This document shows, piece by piece, positions 54,050 through 61,466 of a stretch of DNA of 64,000 nucleotides. The position numbers and the translations under genes are program-made. Every line of letters starts with the position of its first letter. Within the stretch, counting starts at the first letter, position 1. Source of the stretch: Mesorhizobium sp. WSM3860 (GTDB lineage: Bacteria; Pseudomonadota; Alphaproteobacteria; Rhizobiales; Rhizobiaceae). The DNA lies in the NCBI RefSeq assembly GCF_002294995.1, contig NZ_NSGF01000002.1:124001-188000 (forward strand), read 5' to 3'. The notes under the pieces were generated by a model. It saw only the letters and a program-made list of their open reading frames with translations, ran no database searches and was not told the origin of the DNA.

Positions 54050-54673
54050 ATGGCTACCGTCAAATTCACCGCGATGAAGGACGGCGACAAGGAAGACTAC
54101 GAATTCCTGACCGCCCACGAGATCGACTATGCCGGCAAGGCCGGGGATCGGCTGCTTACCGCCCTGGTGCAGCTCGACGAAGGCTTGTCCGGCTACAAGA
54201 TCACCCGGCTCGGCCATTCGCTGCAGGCCGCCACCCGCGCCTGGCGCGACGGCGCCGACACTGACTGGATCGTCTCTGCGCTGCTGCACGACATCGGCGA
54301 CATCTACGCGCCCTACAATCATGACGAATATGCCGCCACGATCCTGAAACCGTTCGTGCGCGAGCAATGCACCTGGGTGGTCGAAAAGCACGGCGACTTC
54401 CAGCGCCTCTATTACGCGCATCATTTGGGCGGCAACCGGCATGCCCGCGACCGCTTCGCCGGCCATCTCTATTTCGACGACTGCGACCAGTTCTGCGAGC
54501 GCTGGGACCAGTCGAGCTTCGATCCCGACTACGAGACGCTGCCGATCGAGTTCTTCCGGCCCCTCGTGCTCGAAGTCTTCGTGCGCAAAGCTTACGACCC
54601 GGCCGTGATCCGCGCCGGCGAGCGCGTGCCGCTTTCCGATCCCGAAACAGCCAAGACCAGAGCCGGAGCCTGA
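54050..54673 (+). CDS. HD-domain protein, possible PhnZ/TmpB-like diiron oxygenase
   Basis: 207-residue HD-superfamily protein. Candidate metal ligands: H56 ('RLGHSLQAATRAWRDGAD'), H80-D81 ('SALLHDIGDIYAPYNHDEY'), H91 and H114 ('VVEKHGDFQRLYYAHHLGG'), with Asp at 161. The order H...HD...H...D and the 24-residue H56-H80 spacing are like those of HD-domain mixed-valent diiron oxygenases (PhnZ, TmpB, MIOX), but ordinary HD phosphohydrolases share most of these residues. It lies between BKACE and carnitine dehydrogenase; its stop is 2 bp before the next ATG. ATG 54050 has GGGAGGTCGAG upstream. Its function in carnitine breakdown is not known to me. Confidence 0.78.
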   Translation: MATVKFTAMKDGDKEDYEFLTAHEIDYAGKAGDRLLTALVQLDEGLSGYKITRLGHSLQAATRAWRDGADTDWIVSALLHDIGDIYAPYNHDEYAATILKPFVREQCTWVVEKHGDFQRLYYAHHLGGNRHARDRFAGHLYFDDCDQFCERWDQSSFDPDYETLPIEFFRPLVLEVFVRKAYDPAVIRAGERVPLSDPETAKTRAGA

Positions 54674-54675
54674 CC

Positions 54676-55794
54676 ATGCGCATCATCAACAAGGCGGCCG
54701 CCATCGGCGGCGGCGTCATCGGCGCCGGCTGGGTGGCGCGCCTGCTCTTGAACGGCATCGATGTTTCGATCTTCGATCCCGATCCGGAGGCGTCGCGCAA
54801 AGTCGGCGAGGTGATGAAGGGCGCACGCCGCGCCTACAAACAGATGCTGCCCGGCGGCCTGCCCAAGGAAGGCAAGCTCACCTTCGCCAAGACGATCGGC
54901 GACGCAGTGGCGGATGCCGACTTCATCCAGGAGAGCGTGCCGGAGCGGCTCGACCTCAAGCACAAAGTGCTGGCCGAGATCGACGCCCATGCGCCGGCCA
55001 ACGCCATAATCGGCTCCTCGACCTCCGGCATCAAGCCGACCGACATGCAGGTGGCGATGAAGAAGCACCCGGAGCGGCTGGTCGTCGGGCACCCGTTCAA
55101 CCCGGTCTATCTGCTCCCTCTGGTCGAGATCGTCGGCGGCCAGCAGACTTTCCCCGAGGCGATCGAGGTCGCCAAGGAGATCTACGCCTCGATCGGCATG
55201 AAGCCGGTGGTGGTGCGTAAGGAGATCGAAGCCTTCGTCGGCGATCGCCTCTTGGAGGCCGCGTGGCGCGAGGCGCTGTGGCTGGTCAAGGACGGCATCT
55301 GCACCGTCGAGGAACTCGACGACATCATGCGCTATTCCTTCGGCCTGCGCTGGGCTCAAATGGGCATGTTCCAGGTCTACCGCGTCGCCGGCGGCGAAGC
55401 CGGCATGCGCCACTTCATGGCGCAGTTCGGACCTTGCCTGAAATGGCCGTGGACAAAGCTGATGGACGTGCCGGAGTTCAACGACGAGTTGGTCGACCTG
55501 ATCGCCACGCAGTCGGACGAGCAGGCAAACGGCCTGTCGATCCGCGAGCTGGAAAAGATCCGCGACGACAATCTGGTCGCCATCATGGAAGCATTGTCGA
55601 AGCAGAACAAAGGCAAGGGCTGGGGCGCCGGCGCGCTTCACAAGGACTATACCAGGCAGCTCGCCAAGCTGGCGGCGAAGCCAGCCGCCAAGGCAGGCGA
55701 CAAAGGAAAAGCCGCCAAGCCGGCGAAGAAGCCGGCAAAGGCCGAGAAGCCCGCAAAGGCTGACAAGGCGAAAACAAGCAAGAAGAAGGGCTGA
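54676..55794 (+). CDS. lcdH: L-carnitine dehydrogenase with Lys/Ala/Pro-rich tail
   Basis: 372-residue NAD-dependent dehydrogenase of the 3-hydroxyacyl-CoA dehydrogenase fold that oxidises L-carnitine to 3-dehydrocarnitine. N-terminal Rossmann motif 'AAIGGGVIGAGWVARLLLNG' (GxGxxG-like); catalytic-site segments 'SSTSGIKPTDMQ', 'VVGHPFNPVYLLPLVEIVGG' and 'EIEAFVGDRLLEAAWREALW'. The C-terminal domain runs to about residue 328. The last about 40 residues are nearly all Lys, Ala and Pro ('KPAKKPAKAEKPAKADKA' and flanks), like histone H1. Some rhizobial LCDHs instead carry a fused thioesterase domain here. ATG 54676 is coupled to the HD gene. Confidence 0.9.
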   Translation: MRIINKAAAIGGGVIGAGWVARLLLNGIDVSIFDPDPEASRKVGEVMKGARRAYKQMLPGGLPKEGKLTFAKTIGDAVADADFIQESVPERLDLKHKVLAEIDAHAPANAIIGSSTSGIKPTDMQVAMKKHPERLVVGHPFNPVYLLPLVEIVGGQQTFPEAIEVAKEIYASIGMKPVVVRKEIEAFVGDRLLEAAWREALWLVKDGICTVEELDDIMRYSFGLRWAQMGMFQVYRVAGGEAGMRHFMAQFGPCLKWPWTKLMDVPEFNDELVDLIATQSDEQANGLSIRELEKIRDDNLVAIMEALSKQNKGKGWGAGALHKDYTRQLAKLAAKPAAKAGDKGKAAKPAKKPAKAEKPAKADKAKTSKKKG

Positions 55795-55798
55795 GGCG

Positions 55799-56962
55799 AT
55801 GCATTTCGGTCTTTCGGAAGAACAAAAACTGATCGTCGAGACGACGCGTGCATTCGTCGAAAACGAGCTTTACCCGCATGAGCGCGAGGTGGAACGCACC
55901 GGCGTGCTGCGCCGCGAGCTGATCGACGAATTGAAGGCAAAGGCGATCGCGGCCGGGCTCTACGCCGCCAACATGCCGGCCGATGTCGGCGGCGCGGGCC
56001 TCGATACGGTGAGCTGGCTGCTCTACGAGAAGGAGCTTGGCCGCGCCAATTACGCGCTGCACTGGACCTGCGTGGCGCGTCCCTCGAACATCCTGCTCGC
56101 CGGCACGCCGGAGCAGCGTGAAAAATATCTCTTCCCTTGCATCCGCGGCGAGAAGTGGGACTGCCTCGCGATGACCGAGCCCGGCGCCGGCTCCGACCTG
56201 CGCGGCATGAAGGCGACCGCGGTCCAGGACGGCTCGGACTGGGTGCTCAACGGCACCAAGCATTTCATCAGCCATGCCGACATCGCCGACTTTGCCATCG
56301 TATTCATGGCGTCGGGCGAAGAGGATTCGCCGCGCGGCAAGCGCAAGAAGATCACCGCCTTCTTCGTCGACAAGGGCACCAAGGGTTTCACGGTGCGCGA
56401 CGGCTACCGCAACGTCTCGCATCGCGGCTACACCAACTCGATCCTCGAATTCGACGATTGCCGGCTGCCGGCTTCGCAGGTGCTCGGCGAAGTGCACAAG
56501 GGCTTCGAGGTGGCGAATTCGTGGCTCGGCGCCACACGCCTGCAGGTCGGCGCCACCTGCCTTGGCCGCGCAGAGCGCGCGCTTTCGCATGCCATCGAAT
56601 ATGCCGCGCAGCGCCAGCAGTTCGGCCAACAGATCGGCAAGTTCCAGGGCGTGTCCTTCAAGCTCGCCGATATGGCGACGGAATTGAAGGCCGCCGACCT
56701 AATGGTGTTCGAAGCCGGCTGGAAGTACGATCAAGGCACCGTCACCGATCAGGACATGGCGATGGCCAAGCTGAAGGCTACCGAGATGCTGGCTTTCGTC
56801 GCCGACGAGGCGATCCAGATCCATGGCGGCATGGGGCTGATGGACGACCTGCCGCTGGAGCGCATCTGGCGCGACGCGCGCGTCGAGCGCATCTGGGAAG
56901 GGACTTCGGAGATTCAGCGACATATTATTTCGCGGGCATTGCTGCGCCCGTTCGGGGCTTAG
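55799..56962 (+). CDS. Acyl-CoA dehydrogenase (gamma-butyrobetainyl/crotonobetainyl-CoA type)
   Basis: 387-residue FAD-dependent acyl-CoA dehydrogenase. N-terminal helices 'LSEEQKLIVETTRAFVENEL', middle-domain FAD segments 'WDCLAMTEPGAGSDLRGMKA' and 'WVLNGTKHFISHADIADFAI', C-terminal 'IQIHGGMGLMDDLPLERIWR' and 'RIWEGTSEIQRHIISRALLR'. In a cluster with CaiD and LCDH it is best read as the enzyme that oxidises gamma-butyrobetainyl-CoA to crotonobetainyl-CoA (CaiA/Bco-like). ATG 55799 follows the LCDH stop by 4 bp. The stop codon is fused to a palindromic repeat. Confidence 0.9.
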   Translation: MHFGLSEEQKLIVETTRAFVENELYPHEREVERTGVLRRELIDELKAKAIAAGLYAANMPADVGGAGLDTVSWLLYEKELGRANYALHWTCVARPSNILLAGTPEQREKYLFPCIRGEKWDCLAMTEPGAGSDLRGMKATAVQDGSDWVLNGTKHFISHADIADFAIVFMASGEEDSPRGKRKKITAFFVDKGTKGFTVRDGYRNVSHRGYTNSILEFDDCRLPASQVLGEVHKGFEVANSWLGATRLQVGATCLGRAERALSHAIEYAAQRQQFGQQIGKFQGVSFKLADMATELKAADLMVFEAGWKYDQGTVTDQDMAMAKLKATEMLAFVADEAIQIHGGMGLMDDLPLERIWRDARVERIWEGTSEIQRHIISRALLRPFGA

Positions 56963-57010
56963 AGCATGATGCGCCAAAACCGGGATCCGGTTTTGGCAAA
57001 GATCGTGCTC
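56962..57010. repeat. Nested palindrome (RIME-like) at a stop codon
   Basis: Outer arms GAGCATGAT (56962-56970) and GATCGTGCTC (57001-57010), inner perfect 10-bp stem GCCAAAACCG (56973-56982) with complement 56988-56997 and loop GGATC. The element starts at the last base of the ACAD stop (TAGAGCATGAT), like the copy at 53972. It ends 10 bp before the next start. Confidence 0.8.
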
Positions 57011-57020
57011 AAATGAAAAG

Positions 57021-59105
57021 ATGACCATGCATAAACTCGAACGTCTCCTGCGCCCGAAATCGATCGCCGTGTTCGGCGGGGCACAGGCCGCCGCCGTCGT
57101 CGCGCAATCAATCAAGATGGGCTTTGCCGGCGAAATCTGGCCGGTGCACCCGACCAAGGACGAGGTCGCCGGCCGCAAGGCCTACCGTTCCGTCGCCGAC
57201 CTGCCCGGCGCGCCGGACGCCTCCTTTGTCGGCGTCAACCGGCATCTCACCATCGAAGTGGTCAAGGCATTGGCCGAGCGCGGCGCCGGCGGCGCCGTCT
57301 GCTTTGCCGCCGGGTTCCTCGAAACCGAGGCCTATGACGAGGACGGCGAGCGGCTGCAGGCCGAGCTGGTCGCCGCCGCGGGTGAGATGCCGATCATCGG
57401 CCCGAACTGCTATGGCCTGATCAACTATGCCGACGGCGCGCTTTTGTGGCCCGATCAGCATGGCGGGATCAGGCTGGCCGGGGGCGGCAAGGGCGTCGCC
57501 ATTATCACTCAGTCGTCCAACATCGCCATCAACATGACGATGCAGAAGCGCGGCCTGCCGATCGCTTTCCTGATGACGGCCGGCAACCAGGCGCAGACCG
57601 GCCTTTCCGAAATGGCGCTCGGCCTGATCGAGGACGAGCGCGTCACGTCGCTTGGCCTGCATATCGAGGCCTTCGATTCCGTGGCCGGCTTCGAGCGATT
57701 GGCGGCGAGAGCCCGCGAGCTGAAGAAGCCGATCATCGCCATGAAGGTAGGCCGCTCGGAACAGGCGCGGCAGGCGACGGTTTCGCATACCGCGTCGCTC
57801 GCCGGTTCGGATGCCGCCTCGGGCGCGTTCCTGAAGCGTCTGGGCATCGCGCGCGTCGATTCGATTCCGGCCTTTATCGAGGCGCTGAAGCTCTTGCACA
57901 TCACCGGGCCGCTGCCCGGCTACAGACTGTCGTCGATGAGCTGTTCGGGCGGCGAAGCCTCCGTGATGGCCGACAGCGCGGAAGGACGCTGGGTGCATTT
58001 CCCGACGCTGAGCGCCGAGCACCGCGCGCATGTCAAATCGACGCTCGGGCCGCTGGTCGCGGTCGCCAATCCGCTCGACTACCACACCTTCATCTGGAAC
58101 AACGAGCCGGCGATGACGGCCACCTTCACTGCCATGGTGTCGGGCGGCTTCGACCTCAACATGCTGGTGCTCGACTTTCCGCGCCCCGACCGCTGCTCGG
58201 ACACCGACTGGTGGGCGACGCTGCGCGCCTTCGAGGCGGCGCTGAAGACCAACAGGGCGCAGGGCGCGATCGTCTCCTCGCTGCCGGAAAACCTGCCGGA
58301 GGAATATACCGCCGGGCTGATGGCGCGCGGCATGGTGCCCTTGTTCGGCATTTCGGAAGCGATGGACGCCGCCCAGGCCGCCGCCTTCATAGGCTGGGCC
58401 TGGCGCGAGCCGCAGGCGCAGCCGGTCGACACCACGGCGGCGGGCGCTTCCGACGGCGACCACATCACGCCGGACGAAGCCGAGGCCAAAGCGCGTCTGA
58501 TCGAGGCCGGGCTGCCGGTGCCGAAGGGCGAGCGCGCCTCGAACGCGGTCGAGGCGGTGATTGCGTCCATGGCGCTCGGCTTTCCGGTGGCGCTGAAGAC
58601 GCTGGGCGTGACGCACAAGTCGGAGGTCGGTGCGGTGCGGCTGAACCTCAAGGACGCCGAATCCGTCAGCAATGCCGCGCATGACCTCCTGCCGCTCGGC
58701 ACCGGGCTTTATGCCGAACGCATGGTGCGCGACGGCGTGGCCGAACTGATCGTCGGCTTCACTCGCGACCCGATGTTCGGCGCGGTGATGACGCTCGGCA
58801 CCGGCGGCGTATTGGTCGAGTTGCTGCGCGACAGCGTGACCCTGATGCTGCCGGCGACGCGCGACGACATCGAGGCGGCGCTGCGTGGCCTGAAGCTCTA
58901 TCCACTGCTGGAGGGCTATCGCGGCCGGCCGAAAGCCGACGTCCAGGCCGCCATCGACGCGATCGCCGGCATTGCCGACTTCGTGCAGAAGAATGAAGGC
59001 GAAATCGAAGAGCTCGACATCAACCCGCTGATCGTCTGCGCCGAAGGCAAGGGCGCATGGATCGCCGACGCGCTGCTGGTGCTGGGAGAAAAGAAGAATG
59101 GCTGA
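57021..59105 (+). CDS. NDP-forming acyl-CoA synthetase (gamma-butyrobetaine/carnitine CoA ligase candidate)
   Basis: 694-residue fused acyl-CoA synthetase of the acetate-CoA ligase (ADP-forming) type. Order of domains: CoA-binding (about 5-130; 'LLRPKSIAVFGGAQAAAVVA'), succinyl-CoA-ligase-like flavodoxin domains (about 145-450; 'GVAIITQSSNIAINMTMQKR', 'SHTASLAGSDAASGAFLKRL' with the phosphorylated-His region) and C-terminal ATP-grasp (about 480-690; 'FPVALKTLGVTHKSEVGAVR', 'FGAVMTLGTGGVLVELLRDS', 'EIEELDINPLIVC'). In this cluster it probably activates gamma-butyrobetaine or carnitine with CoA. Overlaps caiD by 8 bp. Confidence 0.88.
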   Translation: MTMHKLERLLRPKSIAVFGGAQAAAVVAQSIKMGFAGEIWPVHPTKDEVAGRKAYRSVADLPGAPDASFVGVNRHLTIEVVKALAERGAGGAVCFAAGFLETEAYDEDGERLQAELVAAAGEMPIIGPNCYGLINYADGALLWPDQHGGIRLAGGGKGVAIITQSSNIAINMTMQKRGLPIAFLMTAGNQAQTGLSEMALGLIEDERVTSLGLHIEAFDSVAGFERLAARARELKKPIIAMKVGRSEQARQATVSHTASLAGSDAASGAFLKRLGIARVDSIPAFIEALKLLHITGPLPGYRLSSMSCSGGEASVMADSAEGRWVHFPTLSAEHRAHVKSTLGPLVAVANPLDYHTFIWNNEPAMTATFTAMVSGGFDLNMLVLDFPRPDRCSDTDWWATLRAFEAALKTNRAQGAIVSSLPENLPEEYTAGLMARGMVPLFGISEAMDAAQAAAFIGWAWREPQAQPVDTTAAGASDGDHITPDEAEAKARLIEAGLPVPKGERASNAVEAVIASMALGFPVALKTLGVTHKSEVGAVRLNLKDAESVSNAAHDLLPLGTGLYAERMVRDGVAELIVGFTRDPMFGAVMTLGTGGVLVELLRDSVTLMLPATRDDIEAALRGLKLYPLLEGYRGRPKADVQAAIDAIAGIADFVQKNEGEIEELDINPLIVCAEGKGAWIADALLVLGEKKNG

Positions 59106-59880
59106 CGTCATCACCACCCGCCGCGAAGGCACCATCCTGGAAGTCACGCTCGACCGGCCGAAGGCCAATGCCATCGACCTCAAGACCTCACGGCTGATGG
59201 GCGAGACGTTCAAGGCGTTCCGCGACGATCCCGGCTTGCGCGTCGCCATCGTCAAGACGGCCGGCGACAAGTTCTTCTGCGCCGGCTGGGACCTGAAGGC
59301 GGCGGCGGCCGGCGACGCGGTCGACGGCGACTACGGCGTCGGCGGCTTTGCCGGGCTGCAGGAATTGCGCGACTTGAACAAGCCGGTGATCGCCTGCGTC
59401 AATGGCATGGCGGTGGGCGGCGGCTTCGAGTTGGCGCTGTCCTGCGACCTGATCTACGCCTCGGACCATTCCTCCTTCGCGCTGCCCGAAATCCGCGCCG
59501 GCACGCTGGCGGACGCCGCGACGATCAAGCTGCCGAAGCGCATTCCGTACCATATCGCCATGGACCTTCTCCTCACCGGCCGCTGGATGGATGTGGCGGA
59601 AGCGCATCGCTGGGGCCTGGTCAACGAGGTGCTGCCCAAGGAGCAGCTCGAGGACCGCGTCTGGGAAATCGCGCGGCTTTTGGCCAGCGGCCCGCCGCTG
59701 GTCTTCGCCGCGATCAAGGAGACGGCGCGCGTGGCCGAGGCGCTGACCTTCCAGGATGCCATGAACAAAGTGACGCGCAGGCAACTGCCGACGGTCGATA
59801 TCCTCTACGGCTCGGAAGACAATATGGAAGGCTTCCGCGCCTTTGCGGAGAAGCGCGATCCGGTGTGGAAGGGCAGATAG
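59098..59880 (+). CDS. caiD: Carnitinyl-CoA dehydratase / crotonobetainyl-CoA hydratase (CaiD)
   Basis: 260-residue enoyl-CoA hydratase family enzyme that interconverts crotonobetainyl-CoA and L-carnitinyl-CoA. It resembles E. coli CaiD along its length: 'ILEVTLDRPKANAIDLKTSR' near the start, 'FFCAGWDLKAAAAGDAVDGD', 'YGVGGFAGLQEL', 'NKPVIACVNGMAVGGGFELA' (oxyanion hole) and the identical C-terminal 'FAEKRDPVWKGR'. The 'ALPEIRAGTLADAATIKLPK' block carries the catalytic-site region. ATG 59098 overlaps the ligase gene. Strong anchor for the carnitine assignment of the cluster. Confidence 0.93.
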   Translation: MADVITTRREGTILEVTLDRPKANAIDLKTSRLMGETFKAFRDDPGLRVAIVKTAGDKFFCAGWDLKAAAAGDAVDGDYGVGGFAGLQELRDLNKPVIACVNGMAVGGGFELALSCDLIYASDHSSFALPEIRAGTLADAATIKLPKRIPYHIAMDLLLTGRWMDVAEAHRWGLVNEVLPKEQLEDRVWEIARLLASGPPLVFAAIKETARVAEALTFQDAMNKVTRRQLPTVDILYGSEDNMEGFRAFAEKRDPVWKGR

Positions 59881-59912
59881 GCCCGCAGATGATGGCGTTC
59901 CGTTACACCACG

Positions 59913-60056
59913 CTCTGGCCTGCCGGGCATCTCCCCCGCAAGGGGGGAGATCGGATGTCACGGTCGCTTTCGCCAATTGCCAGCGCCGCAGGTGGATCGC
60001 CGGCGCCCAAGCTGCCAACCTCCCCCGTTGCGGGGGAGATGTCCGGCAGGCCAGAG
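59913..60056. repeat. Palindromic element with perfect 14-bp terminal inverted repeats
   Basis: 144 bp bounded by CTCTGGCCTGCCGG (59913-59926) and its exact complement (60043-60056), with hairpins TCTCCCCCGCAAGGGGGGAGA and CCTCCCCCGTTGCGGGGGAG near the two ends. Same family as 48634-48793. It occupies most of the caiD to hydrolase gap. Confidence 0.87.
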
Positions 60057-60097
60057 GGGGGTGGCTGGGCGCATGCGTCGAAGGTCGATCTCATCCC

Positions 60098-61039
60098 ATG
60101 ACCGACTACCGAAAGTTGATCGACGCCGAGACCTGGGCCTTCATCGAGAAGACCAATTCCTATTATCCGCCCGACACGATCGACTACACAATCGCAGAGC
60201 AGCGTGCGATCTACGACCGGATGTGCCGCGAGTTCTTCGCCGGCTATCCGCAAGGCGTGACGGCCGAAACGACCGCCATCGCCACGCCGGCCGACAGCAT
60301 CCCGATCCGCGTTTACCGCAACACGGCGCCTAACAAGGACGCCATGGTGCTCTATGTTCATGGCGGCGGATTCATCCTCGGCGGGCTGGACAGCCATGAC
60401 GATGTCTGCGCCGAGCTCTGCGCCCGCACCGGCTACGAGGTGGTCTCGGTCGATTACCGGCTGGCGCCGGAACATCTGCATCCGGCCGCCTTCGACGACG
60501 TGTTAAGCGCCTTTGAATGGGCCGCCGGGACTTATGATTGCCCCATCCTGCTTTGCGGCGACAGCGCCGGCGGAAACCTCTGCGCGGCCGTTGCCCATGC
60601 AACGCGCGGTCACGTCAAGAAGCCGGCCGGCCAGGTGCTGATCTATCCCAGCCTCGGGGGCGATCGCTCGCGTGGCTCCTATGTGGCGCATGCCGACGCG
60701 CCGATGCTGACCGTGCGCGATATCGAATTCTACCTGAACATTCGCACCGGCGGCGTGGACCGGACCGGCGACATCACGCTGTCGCCGCTCGCTGACGCCG
60801 ATTTCGCTTATCTGCCGCCGACCGTGCTGATCACAGCCCAATGCGACCCGCTGTCCTCAGACGGCGAGGCCTATCGCGACCGCGTCGTCGCGGCCGGCGG
60901 GTATGCCTACTGGTTCGAAGAACAGGGGCTGGTGCACAGCTATTTGAGAGCCCGGCACACGGTCGGTCGTGCCCGCGCCAGCTTCACCCGCATCGTCGAG
61001 GCGGTCTCCGCGCTCGGCAGGGGCGAGTGGATCTGGTGA
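60098..61039 (+). CDS. Alpha/beta hydrolase (hormone-sensitive-lipase type)
   Basis: 313-residue serine hydrolase. Oxyanion motif 'VLYVHGGGFILGGLDSHDDV', nucleophile 'LLCGDSAGGNLCAAVAHATR' (Ser in GDSAG), acid 'TAQCDPLSSDGEAYRDRVVA' and His in 'QGLVHSYLRARHTVG'. No signal peptide. Closing gene of the carnitine cluster; it could be the thioesterase or esterase that frees carnitine from carnitinyl-CoA or from O-acylcarnitines, similar in position to the lipolytic enzyme next to the carnitine genes of Pseudomonas. ATG 60098 chosen: the longer in-frame ORF from 59843 reads through the repeat. Confidence 0.88.
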   Translation: MTDYRKLIDAETWAFIEKTNSYYPPDTIDYTIAEQRAIYDRMCREFFAGYPQGVTAETTAIATPADSIPIRVYRNTAPNKDAMVLYVHGGGFILGGLDSHDDVCAELCARTGYEVVSVDYRLAPEHLHPAAFDDVLSAFEWAAGTYDCPILLCGDSAGGNLCAAVAHATRGHVKKPAGQVLIYPSLGGDRSRGSYVAHADAPMLTVRDIEFYLNIRTGGVDRTGDITLSPLADADFAYLPPTVLITAQCDPLSSDGEAYRDRVVAAGGYAYWFEEQGLVHSYLRARHTVGRARASFTRIVEAVSALGRGEWIW

Positions 61040-61466
61040 TTTTGCCAAGCGCGTCGCGTCGAGACGAATCCAAGCGCCGCGCTTCACGGCTTAGCTTTGA
61101 TGCCTAAACCGCTCACACTTTTCCTGGATTTGCTCTCTAGATCGCATTGAACCTTTCCGCCTCAGCCTGCGACTGACGGCCAGGCGCTGCATGGCGCCGA
61201 CCGGAAAGGAAGCCCGTATGACCAGAAACCCAGAGACTCGGCGGTCCGCGGGAGCAGCGGGAGTTCGGCGCGATCACCGGCTTCGGGATGGGAACGACGC
61301 GCTGGGCTTTCGGCTGATTCCGTTGACCCTGCCAGGCACCCGGCGTATCGTGAACAGGCGGAAAACAGACAATTCTATCAGGGACGAACGAGCCGAAACG
61401 CCGCGACTTTCTTTGTTTTGCGCGGCGAAATCGGAGGGTTCTTCCGACGACTTCGGGGGGAGCTCA
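61040..61466. other. 427-bp intergenic leader region
   Basis: No convincing gene. A frame open from 61191, with ATG 61218 preceded by GGAAAGGA, joins the secreted-protein gene in frame but encodes 83 residues without recognisable features before the signal peptide. The start of the region contains a degraded relative of the 51891 repeat ('gatgcctaaaccgctcacac'). It likely contains the promoter of the secreted-protein operon. Confidence 0.5.

Noticed and set aside
59843..60097. N-terminal extension of the alpha/beta hydrolase
   Set aside because: The extension would be translated from the palindromic repeat and from the 3' end of caiD; homology begins at ATG 60098.
61191..61466. N-terminal extension of the large secreted protein, including ATG 61218 with a fair ribosome site
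   Set aside because: It would bury the signal peptide behind about 80 unrelated residues; ATG 61467 has its own ribosome site and starts a proper export signal.
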